Below are positions 16,693-24,639 of a stretch of DNA of 64,000 nucleotides, one piece after another. Numbering within the stretch: position 1 is the stretch's first letter; every line of letters starts with the position of its first letter. Both the position numbers and the translations under genes were made by a program. Under the pieces are notes generated by a model. It did not search any database and was not told the origin of the DNA. It saw only the letters and a list, made by a program, of their open reading frames with translations. This stretch comes from Bacteroidota bacterium (GTDB lineage Bacteria > Bacteroidota > Bacteroidia > Bacteroidales > UBA4417), in contig JACAAZ010000007.1 of the NCBI GenBank assembly GCA_013376995.1, forward strand, positions 62,001-126,000, given 5' to 3'.

Positions 16693-19647
16693 TTATAAGA
16701 CTGAACTTTTATGAGTAAATGGGAGGTTCATCTCTACTTTTGTGCCGCAGTATTTTTGGGTTGGAAGCAAAGCTGAATAGGTTACTTGTGCTTCCATATG
16801 ATATTTCTTGCTAATCAGAGCCAAACGTTTCTTAGTTAGATTCATAGCAAGGTTGAGATGTGAATCAGGTTTAACTTTAAGCTTAACAGTATTCCCCATT
16901 CCAACGCCATTATCTTCGATAATTACATTCATTGTTTTATCATCAATAAGAGTTAATTTAATCCCAACGTAGCCTTTAAAAGGTAAATGTGAGATGCCAT
17001 GCCATACAGAGTTTTCTGTGAAAGGTTGGATGATCATACTCGGGACAAACACATTTTCATTGAGTAGTTCTTCATCAATATCGATGATGAACTCAAAGCT
17101 TTGTTCAAGGCGGGTTTGTTCCAATTCTAGATAGCTTCTTAGTCTTGAAATTTCTTCATCCAGGCTTATCATAGCAAGATTAATTGCTTTCAGGTTTTGA
17201 CGGATGAGTCTTGAAAAATGTGACAGGTACAGTATTGCATCCCCAACATTATTTTTAAGCAAATAGTTCTGAATTGAGCCTAAAGAATTAAAAATGAAGT
17301 GAGGGTTCATCATTGATTGCAGAGCCTTTTGCTCAAGCAAAATCAATTGGTGGTTCATTTCTGTTTTCTTGTTTTCCTGACTTCTCAATCGTAAATTGAT
17401 CAAGAAAATAATGAGAATAAAGAGCGCTGCGATGGAAATCCAAACGATTGGATATTCCCAAAATGTTGGTTTGATAATAATTTTTATTTCCAAAGGAGGA
17501 CTCCAGCCAGAATTTGATCTTTTCATTCTGAGTTTAAAGAGGTAATTACCCTTTGGTAGGTTTTGGTAGACGACACTTAGCTCTTTGTCAAGACCATATG
17601 TCCACTCATCATCGACTCCAAATAATCTGTAAGAGAATAAGGTAGCACTAGTAAAGAACTTAATTGAGCCAAAAGAAAGGCGAATCTTGTTCTTGCCTAT
17701 CAAAACTATTTCACTTGAAGTGTAGGATGAATCACCATTATTAATTACTATTGATTTTAAATAGGGTATTGGTGGTGGAGCATTATTATTAGAATTTGAA
17801 AGAAGTGAGATGATGGTTAATCCTTCATTGGAAGCGATATAAAGGGAATCATTGAAAGTTATTATATCATTAATCTGATTCAATGTAAAATTGAAAGGAA
17901 GTATTTCAAGTTTCCTGTTTTTAATAACTCTAAAAGGAAAGTTGCAGAAAAATACATTATTACTGGTAGCGAAAAATAAAGTTGACTTATAAAAATCGAA
18001 ACATTTAATCTGTTTATTTAATGGAGGGTTGAAAGCAGATGTTAAATTGTAAAAAGAATTTTTATACCTCAAAAAGAGGCTATCTTCATCTATTGAATAG
18101 ATTTCAGCATTATTATTAATTCTTAAATGTCCTGTTATTATTGACCCATCAAATCTTGAAAGGTTCGTTAATAGCTCTTTCTTGCCTTCGTTTAAAGTGT
18201 AATTTCTTGTGGCATTAATTACTATTTTATGATTTATATCGAAAAATGCGTTATTTATTCTCTCATCCATATAATATCTTTCAATATTTTTCGTTGGATT
18301 TCCAATAGACGATATACTCAAAAAAGACTGATCAAATGTCAACAAGATTTTGTTGTCTATATCGAAATTTTTTACTTTATATGGGTAGATCTTTTTTGAA
18401 TTGAGTTTAAATTTGATACTTTTAGTTGTATCAATTGCAAAATATTCATAGTGCCAAAGCTGATTGCTCTTTTCACCTACAAATAATGAATTATTATTAT
18501 ACTGAACTAGGTTAAACGAAACACCAGAAATACGGGGGTCAAATTTCTGTAGTTTATTCTTTCTTAAAAAAAATAAGGTCCTGCCATTTGAGCAAATTAT
18601 ACTAGAATAGTTTTCAAGTTTGCATAAATTTAAAATTCCTTGATTATCAAAATTACTTAAGTCAAAATGTTTTTGAAATAGTATATCATGATTAATGATG
18701 TATATTCCATCGTTCATTGTACTAACCCATATGTTCTGTTCATTATCTTGAATGATTCCTTGTGAATTTTTAATTTCAAAATGTTTTATAATTTCATTAC
18801 CTTTAATACAATAAACACCTTCGTTAAATGCTGCAATCCATAAAAAGCCATCATTATCTTGTATTATTGTTTTGATTTTATAGTTTTCAAATGGAAGTGG
18901 AATCGATTCTCGGTAATATTCGCCAACATATTTAAGTAGGCCATAGTTAGTTGAATTGACATATGTTGTATTATTGTTCACAGGAAAGACTCCTGAAACT
19001 CCAATAGATTCATCTATTAAAGAGAAATTTTCTCCTTTAAGGTTACTTAATTTAAACAGGCCACAGCTTGTCCAAAATTTAAAATCACCTGATGGCATTC
19101 GATTTAGATAATGAATATACATATATAAGCAAGTGATCCAGTTGATTGGGGAACTACCTGATAAATTGCCTACATTATATTTTATAACATGGAAGTTCTT
19201 GTCAAGCGAATATACTTCACCATGTCTGTTATAAAAATAAATAATGTGATTGCTATCCTCATAAAAATTTACAAAGAAATCTTTGCTGTTCAGCAACTTA
19301 AGGAAACTGCAGTTTCTATAATTGAAGAACTTATTTTCGAAATAATAATCTAATGAACCGTTTATATTTGAAAACCAAATTCTCCCATAAGAGTCTTCTT
19401 TTATAGTCACTATATCATTGCTTGATAATCCATCTTTTTTTCTAAAGCACTTAAAAGTGGTTCCATCAAATTTCACAACCCCAGCATCAGTGGAAAACCA
19501 AATGAACTTCTTACTATCCTGAAAAATTTGATATACAGTATTTGATGGCAACCCATCAGAAGTTGTAAAGTGATGAATATATGGATTTTGAGCTGTTGTA
19601 TAAACAACACAAAAAATATTTATAATTATAATTATGCTTTTTTTCAA
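16693..19647 (-). CDS. LytS-type sensor kinase with beta-propeller periplasmic sensor (Reg_prop/Y_Y_Y)
   Basis: 984 residues. A signal-anchor (KKSIIIIINIFCVVYTTAQ) precedes a periplasmic region of about 680 residues with two-component-regulator-propeller repeats (FTTSDGLPSNTVYQIFQD; then DSYGRIWFSN and DNDGFLWIAA). A Y_Y_Y domain follows (about 655-720, SYRLFGVDDEWTYG). One membrane helix (WISIAALFILIIFLINL) leads into a His_kinase domain with His783 in MMNPHFIFNSL, then QPFTENSVWHGI and EDNGVGMG. This architecture is typical of Bacteroidota sensors of extracellular glycans or other ligands. Its start overlaps the regulator stop by 4 bp (ATGA), so the two are translationally coupled. The coding DNA looks more AT-rich than its neighbours. 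Confidence 0.93.
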   Translation of the reverse strand: MKKSIIIIINIFCVVYTTAQNPYIHHFTTSDGLPSNTVYQIFQDSKKFIWFSTDAGVVKFDGTTFKCFRKKDGLSSNDIVTIKEDSYGRIWFSNINGSLDYYFENKFFNYRNCSFLKLLNSKDFFVNFYEDSNHIIYFYNRHGEVYSLDKNFHVIKYNVGNLSGSSPINWITCLYMYIHYLNRMPSGDFKFWTSCGLFKLSNLKGENFSLIDESIGVSGVFPVNNNTTYVNSTNYGLLKYVGEYYRESIPLPFENYKIKTIIQDNDGFLWIAAFNEGVYCIKGNEIIKHFEIKNSQGIIQDNEQNIWVSTMNDGIYIINHDILFQKHFDLSNFDNQGILNLCKLENYSSIICSNGRTLFFLRKNKLQKFDPRISGVSFNLVQYNNNSLFVGEKSNQLWHYEYFAIDTTKSIKFKLNSKKIYPYKVKNFDIDNKILLTFDQSFLSISSIGNPTKNIERYYMDERINNAFFDINHKIVINATRNYTLNEGKKELLTNLSRFDGSIITGHLRINNNAEIYSIDEDSLFLRYKNSFYNLTSAFNPPLNKQIKCFDFYKSTLFFATSNNVFFCNFPFRVIKNRKLEILPFNFTLNQINDIITFNDSLYIASNEGLTIISLLSNSNNNAPPPIPYLKSIVINNGDSSYTSSEIVLIGKNKIRLSFGSIKFFTSATLFSYRLFGVDDEWTYGLDKELSVVYQNLPKGNYLFKLRMKRSNSGWSPPLEIKIIIKPTFWEYPIVWISIAALFILIIFLINLRLRSQENKKTEMNHQLILLEQKALQSMMNPHFIFNSLGSIQNYLLKNNVGDAILYLSHFSRLIRQNLKAINLAMISLDEEISRLRSYLELEQTRLEQSFEFIIDIDEELLNENVFVPSMIIQPFTENSVWHGISHLPFKGYVGIKLTLIDDKTMNVIIEDNGVGMGNTVKLKVKPDSHLNLAMNLTKKRLALISKKYHMEAQVTYSALLPTQKYCGTKVEMNLPFTHKSSVL

Positions 19648-20438
19648 TCTGCTGCTCTAGTAGAACTCTTTAACCACTCACGAAATTCACCAATTCTTCT
19701 TCTGGAAACAGATAACACAGTCCCATCTTTAAGTTCGGCAAAATATCCTTGATAATTGCTAAACCCCCTTATAAAATTGACATTAACCAAAATAGACTTG
19801 TGAATTCTAAAGAATTCTGGGTTATCAAGCATCCTTTCAAATTCCCCCAGGTTTTTTGTTGCAATTACGGGCTTAGTATTCAAGATATGTAATTCAGTAT
19901 AATTGCAGTCTGCCCTTAAGTAGATCAATTCGTCAACATTAATGATCTTAAAACCAAATTGTTCCATTACAGTAATTCTCTTTACTTTTTTCCCAGTAGA
20001 ATGTAAATGCTCTTCAAATAGGCGAAACGATTCATTATATGCTTCCTGGACTGAAGCATTGTTCTTTCGCATGGAAAGCAACTTTGTAGCTTTCAATATC
20101 GCTTCTTTGAGTTCAACAGGATCTATGGGTTTAAGCAAATAATCAATTGCGTTTATTTTTAGTGCCCGTATCGCATACTCATTGTAAGCCGTAATGAAAA
20201 TTATACCATAATTATCTTTGGGAATAGAAGCAAGAAATTCAAATCCATCTTCCTCAGGCATTGAAATATCTAAAAAAATGAAATCAATGTTATATTCCTC
20301 CAGAAGTTCCCTGCCTTCAGCAGCACTGCCAGCAGTCCCACACACTTTTATATTTGGACAATCCTTCTCGATTAGTGCTGATAAGGCTTCTCTGATGTTT
20401 CTTTCATCATCAATAATAATTGTATTATACCGTTTCAT
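19644..20438 (-). CDS. LytTR-family response regulator
   Basis: 264 residues. An N-terminal receiver (1-120) has acidic residues DDE at 10-12, phospho-acceptor Asp57 in FLDISMPEEDG, and Lys103 in YLLKPID. A linker of about 40 residues leads to a C-terminal LytTR DNA-binding domain (about 160-260: FKIINVDELIYLRADCNYTEL, then FFRIHKSILVN and LSVSRRRIGEF). LytTR domains bind imperfect direct repeats. It is the upstream gene of a two-gene operon with the propeller kinase. The regulon is not evident: the nearest upstream genes are tRNA-Thr and a gene desert, so autoregulation or distant targets are likely. Confidence 0.95.
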   Translation of the reverse strand: MKRYNTIIIDDERNIREALSALIEKDCPNIKVCGTAGSAAEGRELLEEYNIDFIFLDISMPEEDGFEFLASIPKDNYGIIFITAYNEYAIRALKINAIDYLLKPIDPVELKEAILKATKLLSMRKNNASVQEAYNESFRLFEEHLHSTGKKVKRITVMEQFGFKIINVDELIYLRADCNYTELHILNTKPVIATKNLGEFERMLDNPEFFRIHKSILVNVNFIRGFSNYQGYFAELKDGTVLSVSRRRIGEFREWLKSSTRAAD

Positions 20439-20547
20439 ACATTGCGAAATTAATTGGAAGAACTTCTAGTATTAAAACAAAATAAATGTAATAAAAATTA
20501 TCTGGTCTTAATAGATATGATTTTGTATGTAAAATATTTTGATATTT

Positions 20548-20577
20548 CAAAAATATTAATATTATTGTTTGGGCAAA
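20548..20577 (-). promoter_or_regulatory. promoter candidate for LytTR-kinase operon
   Basis: On the minus strand, TTTG (20577-20574) is followed after 18 bp by TATTTTTG (20555-20548). This matches the Bacteroidota -33/-7 pattern TTTG...TAnnTTTG, with slightly short spacing. The expected leader to the ATG at 20438 is about 100 nt. Confidence 0.45.
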
Positions 20578-20668
20578 ATATCAGAAAAAGTGAGTTGAGC
20601 AAATCAAAGTCGTTTATTTATTTAACGCCACCCCCTTTATTAACTATCGAATCATTTCACAATTAATA

Positions 20669-20687
20669 AGTTTCCATATTGGAAACT
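20669..20687. repeat. inverted repeat AGTTTCCA-TAT-TGGAAACT
   Basis: Perfect 8-bp arms with a 3-nt loop lie between the tRNA-Thr 3' end and the LytTR operon promoter. It could terminate the tRNA transcript (the following minus-strand sequence is only TTATTAATT) or act as an operator. The role is not decidable from sequence. Confidence 0.5.
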
Positions 20688-20755
20688 CAAATATAGTAGA
20701 AAAAACAATAAATTGGAGATATTAAGAAAAAAATCCATTTAAGATAATGACAGAG

Positions 20756-20828
20756 AGCCACTCAGGGGACTCGAACCCCCGACCCGCGCATTACGAATGC
20801 GCTGCTCTACCAACTGAGCTAAAGTGGC
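20756..20828 (-). tRNA. tRNA-Thr, anticodon CGU
   Basis: 73 nt on the minus strand. The acceptor stem GCCACTT pairs with GAGTGGC, and the discriminator is U. The D-arm reads AGCTCAGTTGGTAGAGC. The anticodon stem GCGCA/TGCGC encloses loop TTCGTAA, giving anticodon CGT (CGU, decodes ACG). The T-arm contains GGTTCGAGTCC. No 3' CCA is encoded. Confidence 0.96.
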
Positions 20829-20923
20829 AAATCTTCCTAACTAGCTATTTCAATTAACTTCAATCGGAGATTGAATTCAACAACATCTCTGGTCAGGAAA
20901 AACAAAACATGCAATTCAACAGG

Positions 20924-20970
20924 CTTGGTTGTTGGGATGGTTGGATTATCCAACTAACTTAACAACCAAG
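20924..20970. repeat. nested inverted repeat (10-bp outer, 7-bp inner arms)
   Basis: The outer arms CTTGGTTGTT (20924-20933) and AACAACCAAG (20961-20970) are perfect. Inside them, GTTGGAT (20940-20946) and ATCCAAC (20948-20954) are also perfect complements. A single RNA could fold as one long stem with an internal hairpin. It lies about 95 bp upstream of tRNA-Thr on the minus strand. Confidence 0.6.
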
Positions 20971-21417
20971 TTGTCAATACTTGTAAAACTTTAGTTTTCA
21001 AAGAACTACAAGAAATTATTGTAAAAATCGTATCTTGCTGATTTATAATATTATCAGGGGGAATCCTAACAACTTCTAAATCTATCTTCCATAAATAAAT
21101 AACCACTTTCCCGATAACTCAGCAAAGGTAGTAAATCAGGATGAAATTGTAAAAATGAAACAATAATCCTTGTCCGAGGGTAGAAATATTGAACTTCGTA
21201 CTCATTCAAAAATGAAAATTAGAGCAAGTATCTATATGATTAAACATTCCTTACATCTGATAATGCGAGATTCCTGATTTGGATGGTAATTCTTAAAGTG
21301 CATTGAATTCAATTCCTTGGGCTTCAGGAAAGTTATTTTGAGTTGTAACCATTTATCCAAATAAAAGAAAGCAAACCCCTGAATTCTTGATGGTATTCAT
21401 GAAGGCCCGCAGTGCTA

Positions 21418-21516
21418 ATGAAAAACAGGAAGGCACTAAACAAATTGGATTTAAAAGGAAACCCGGCTACAGTGCAGTTAGCTCAAAAATTAAATAATAA
21501 ATTGTTTCTTAATTGA
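21418..21516 (+). CDS. possible small protein, 32 residues (uncertain)
   Basis: An ATG at 21418 opens a 32-codon frame ending at TGA (21514-21516). The peptide begins MKNRKALNKLDLKGNPATV and is basic, amphipathic and rich in Asn and Leu. Its start is faintly like the leader segment of Bacteroidota ribosomally synthesised peptides (K-x-L-N-K-L-D-L), but there is no Gly-Gly site or core, and no modification gene is nearby. Another 32-codon frame overlaps it (21399-21497). It could equally be a degraded gene remnant or chance. No family is recognised. Confidence 0.15.
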   Translation: MKNRKALNKLDLKGNPATVQLAQKLNNKLFLN

Positions 21517-21712
21517 TAATGTGGAAATTAAGAAAACCAATACCATATGAGAATAGTGAGAAGATCAAATAATTAGTGACTTTTATATTGAGTAGTATCC
21601 AAAGTTCACCATATCAGATTTCTATATTAAAACTAGCTAATTGGAGATAAATAAATTAATTGGTTAAATAACCGCATTGGAAAAGGATGGCGCACTGTAA
21701 AACAGTTCGTTC

Positions 21713-22621
21713 TTATCTTTTGAATTTCAAGATTGGTTTACTTGGTAATCCAGATGCTAGAATACTATGGTCGAGATCAACTTTCAAACTGATTCCCAAG
21801 CCTCCGGGAGAAGTAAACATGCCCATGGAAATGAAATTACTGCACGGGTATTTATGCAATTGAGGTATCACGATGCCGAGGGCAGAGCCAAGGACAAGGC
21901 CGATTGCATCATCTGAAGGAAAATGATCCAATGATTTTGTCCTGACATATCCCATCAATAAAGGTGGTACAGCTGCAGCAATGTAAAGAAAATACCTGGC
22001 CATTCCGATGCCCGGGTGATAATCACAGTAAACCTTTGCCATAAAAAAAGTACTATAGGCACATGAAGCAACATGCCCGCTATAGAATGAGTTGCGGTTA
22101 TTTCCGTTCTTTCGTTCATCATCTGTGAATTCAGAATAATAGGTCACAGGCCTGTACCGGTTCTGAAATGTAGGGCCAAGGAAACTGTAATTATAAAATG
22201 TAAAAGTTACAACATGCCCTTCGGTATAGATCAAAAGCAGGTCAGCCCATTTCTTTCGTATGTTCTTGTCGAGGACAAGTAAACCAGGCAGCAGCATGAA
22301 AGGAGCCTCTCCATAATCAGAAAAATGCTGGTATCGTTTACGGTCAGATGCTTTCAGATTCAGGGCCCATCTGTCAAATGAATTAATATGGTTCCTTTGT
22401 TCTGTAGAATTTAGAAAACTCAATTCTTCAGATGTAATAGCCGTTTTTCCTTTTATCCGGCCGATGGCAAAGAAATCCGAAACCATACCAACTGCTATAG
22501 TAACACCTACTACCGGGTAATTAATGCGATAAAGTTTAGATTTCAGAAGAGAATCAGCTGGATTGGAGAATACATTGACAAAAAATGAAAATGCAACCAG
22601 TAAACTGAATATTTTATTCAT
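21713..22621 (-). CDS. PAP2-family phosphatase (divergent)
   Basis: 302 residues from the ATG at 22621, chosen because MNKIFSLLVAFSFFVNVFS forms a signal peptide; the frame is open to 22702. The type 2 phosphatidic acid phosphatase motifs are present: Arg-Pro in FQNRYRPVTY, SGH in NSFYSGHVAS, and Arg-x5-His-x3-Asp in VRTKSLDHFPSDD. The catalytic His residues are therefore kept, although the first motif is atypical. Substrates of such exported PAP2 proteins include undecaprenyl pyrophosphate, lipid A or phosphatidates; which one is unknown. It lies 201 bp downstream of the DUF3943-PAP2-YihY operon on the same strand, so it may be separately transcribed. Confidence 0.8.
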   Translation of the reverse strand: MNKIFSLLVAFSFFVNVFSNPADSLLKSKLYRINYPVVGVTIAVGMVSDFFAIGRIKGKTAITSEELSFLNSTEQRNHINSFDRWALNLKASDRKRYQHFSDYGEAPFMLLPGLLVLDKNIRKKWADLLLIYTEGHVVTFTFYNYSFLGPTFQNRYRPVTYYSEFTDDERKNGNNRNSFYSGHVASCAYSTFFMAKVYCDYHPGIGMARYFLYIAAAVPPLLMGYVRTKSLDHFPSDDAIGLVLGSALGIVIPQLHKYPCSNFISMGMFTSPGGLGISLKVDLDHSILASGLPSKPILKFKR

Positions 22622-22822
22622 GAACAATACTATTATTATTGCTTTCAGGAATAAGGGTGATAATTCAACCCCGATTTGCAAGTAAGCTTGTAAACATTCC
22701 AAAATTCAGTGCTTTTGCATCAGAAAGCTTTACACAACCCTTGAAAAATATTACATATTTCACACCTGGACTAGTGTTTATTCAGACAATCCAATCAATC
22801 CTGACTTCAACAGTAAAATGAG

Positions 22823-23719
22823 TTATTTCTGGATTTGAATGGAATATTCGTTTGGAATTATTTTTTTTCCGTGAAGGTTAGCATATACTTTAGTGAATTC
22901 GGCACCGAAATAGAGGATTATTGCAGAATAATAGACCCAAACGAGGATCAAGATTACGGAGCCAGCAGCTCCATATACAGATGCAATCGCTGAACTTCCC
23001 AGGTATGCACCGATAGCAAATTTCCCTATCATAAAGAGAAAGGCCGTAAATGAGGCTCCGATAATACAATCCCGCAAAGCTACCTTCCCATCCGGAAGGA
23101 TTTTGAAAATTATGGTAAAGAGAAGGGAAATAATGAAGAAGACAATCAGAACATTGAAAACATAAATCAGGTAAACGGGATTCTGCGGGAAGATCGCAGT
23201 AAGTTTTTTACTCATGATATCCATAAGGGAATTGATGATCAGGCTTACCAATAGCAGGAAGCCGACAGAACCAATCATAGAGAATGACATAAGCCGGTTT
23301 AAGATGAACTTTATGAATCCGCGTTTGGGCTTTGCCTTTATACCCCAGATGTAGTTGAGAGAGTCCTGGATTTCAACAAATACACCGGATGCTCCTATTA
23401 CTAAGATGATAATACTAAGAGTAGTAGCAAAGGCACTACTATCAGAGAGCTTCACGTTCTTTATGGTTTCCTGAATTTGCATTGCAACCTCATTCCCTAC
23501 CAGGCCGTTAATTTGTCCAAATAGTTCACCTTTTACTGCATCTGCCCCAAAAACAAAGCCACAGAGGCTTATTATTATGATTAGCAATGGAGGTAAGGAG
23601 AAAACGGTATAATATGACAAAGCTGCGCTTAGCTTAACAGCATTGTCATCAGAAAAGGCATTGAAGGTTTCCTTAAACAGGAAACCTATTTTTTTTGCCT
23701 TGGCTAAGAGCTTATTCAT
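22823..23719 (-). CDS. YihY/BrkB-family inner-membrane protein
   Basis: 298 residues with six to seven membrane helices. Family hallmarks are the N-terminal AVKLSAALSYYTVFSLPPLL, the central LRDCIIGASFTAFLFMIGKF, and the Gly/Ala-rich YGAAGSVILILVWVYYSAIILYFGAEFTK. YihY (formerly misannotated as RNase BN) is of unknown biochemical role and is sometimes linked to lipid or virulence factor handling. Its ATG overlaps the stop of the upstream PAP2 gene by 4 bp, so the two are probably translationally coupled. That supports a shared role in envelope lipid metabolism (inference). Confidence 0.9.
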   Translation of the reverse strand: MNKLLAKAKKIGFLFKETFNAFSDDNAVKLSAALSYYTVFSLPPLLIIIISLCGFVFGADAVKGELFGQINGLVGNEVAMQIQETIKNVKLSDSSAFATTLSIIILVIGASGVFVEIQDSLNYIWGIKAKPKRGFIKFILNRLMSFSMIGSVGFLLLVSLIINSLMDIMSKKLTAIFPQNPVYLIYVFNVLIVFFIISLLFTIIFKILPDGKVALRDCIIGASFTAFLFMIGKFAIGAYLGSSAIASVYGAAGSVILILVWVYYSAIILYFGAEFTKVYANLHGKKIIPNEYSIQIQK

Positions 23720-24600
23720 CTTATTTGATTTACAACTTGCCTTGGATTTGTCATTTTCGGCGGTAATTTATCGAGACTTACAGTGATTCTGGTAGTGGGA
23801 TAGACTGAGGTCACATTAATCCGGTGGCGTTTCCCTTCATGCAGGTCAACGACCCAATTACCTACAAAATACCCTATGGAAGCAGCAATTACTTCATCCG
23901 ACAGCCAATGTTTATCCTGGTAAATCCTTGAGAACATAGTGAAAGCAGCAGGAGCATATGCCAAAATTTTAAATACTGTTTTATGTGCATGCCTTGACAT
24001 GACCGTTGAAAGGGCCATTGCGCTTGTAGTATGGCCACTGGGCATCGAATGAAAATCATCATCTAAAACAGTGAATGGCCGGTAACTAAAAGCAGTTTCA
24101 CCCGTTAACGGCCTTGCTCTGCCAATGACTATTTTGAGCATAATGGTAGCGAGTTCTGAATAAATTCCGGCTTGCAACAATTCAATACTTATTTTTTTGG
24201 CCGAGTTATTACTAGCAATTAAACCATACAAGCCAAAAGTGCCAGCAACTCCACCAATTGCATACCATTCTCCGTAAACCCTGCCTCCAACAATGGGGAG
24301 GCTGTAATAAAATCGTTGCTGACCCTGAGTTGAATTGATGATGTATTGGTCCAATGTCATAATGGAGGCTGTAGTCCCTACTACAAGGCCAAGCTTTAAC
24401 CAATCCATGCCTTTCCATTTGGTAGGTTGCTGAACAAAGAGATAGGATTCATGTACAAATTGAGAAATACTATAAAGTTTCTTTTCTTGCACCTTTTCTG
24501 CTTTTGTTTCAGGAGTTGTTTCCTTTTTTATTTCCTGGGCAATTGAGCACAATGGGAAGATGATTCCAGCAAGCAATCCTATTAGCAATTTTTGGTACAT
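23716..24600 (-). CDS. PAP2-family lipid phosphatase
   Basis: 294 residues from ATG 24600. The frame extends to 24627, but MYQKLLIGLLAGIIFPLCSIAQ gives a standard signal peptide. All three canonical PAP2 motifs are intact: K-x6-R-P as KIVIGRARP, PSGH in HSMPSGHTTSAMA, and S-R-x5-H-x3-D as SRIYQDKHWLSD. These enzymes dephosphorylate lipid phosphates at the periplasmic face, for example undecaprenyl pyrophosphate recycling or lipid A modification. It is the middle gene of DUF3943-PAP2-YihY, 39 bp after the first and overlapping the last by 4 bp. A second, divergent PAP2 gene follows about 1.1 kb downstream. Confidence 0.9.
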   Translation of the reverse strand: MYQKLLIGLLAGIIFPLCSIAQEIKKETTPETKAEKVQEKKLYSISQFVHESYLFVQQPTKWKGMDWLKLGLVVGTTASIMTLDQYIINSTQGQQRFYYSLPIVGGRVYGEWYAIGGVAGTFGLYGLIASNNSAKKISIELLQAGIYSELATIMLKIVIGRARPLTGETAFSYRPFTVLDDDFHSMPSGHTTSAMALSTVMSRHAHKTVFKILAYAPAAFTMFSRIYQDKHWLSDEVIAASIGYFVGNWVVDLHEGKRHRINVTSVYPTTRITVSLDKLPPKMTNPRQVVNQIR

Positions 24601-24639
24601 GATTTTGAATTCTATTTGAAAAAGCAAGGATTAACTTTA

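Larger units (their letters stand above)
20439..20755. other. intergenic region upstream of the LytTR operon, with promoter and inverted repeat
   Basis: 317 bp, very AT-rich. It contains a promoter candidate (20548-20577, minus strand) for the regulator-kinase operon and a clean inverted repeat at 20669-20687. I see no coding sequence: a 70-codon frame at 20454 is AT-driven with no protein-like pattern. Confidence 0.5.
20829..21712. other. 884-bp gene-free region with several hairpins; possible non-coding RNA or long tRNA leader
   Basis: No convincing gene is present. Between 20924 and 21057 three inverted repeats lie close together: a nested one (20924-20970), AAAACT/AGTTTT (20985-20998) and CTGAT/ATCAG (21038-21057). 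A minus-strand TACCTTTG (21123-21130) could be the -7 box of a transcript running through these hairpins into tRNA-Thr. A 32-codon frame at 21418-21516 is described separately. The rest (21130-21400 and 21520-21712) is AT-rich without visible structure. Confidence 0.35.

Noticed and set aside
20829-21712. Integrated element or tRNA-associated island in the gene desert next to tRNA-Thr
   Set aside because: No integrase, transposase, direct repeat of the tRNA 3' end or cargo gene is visible. Only compositional hints remain, and these are reported as a question about the kinase pair.
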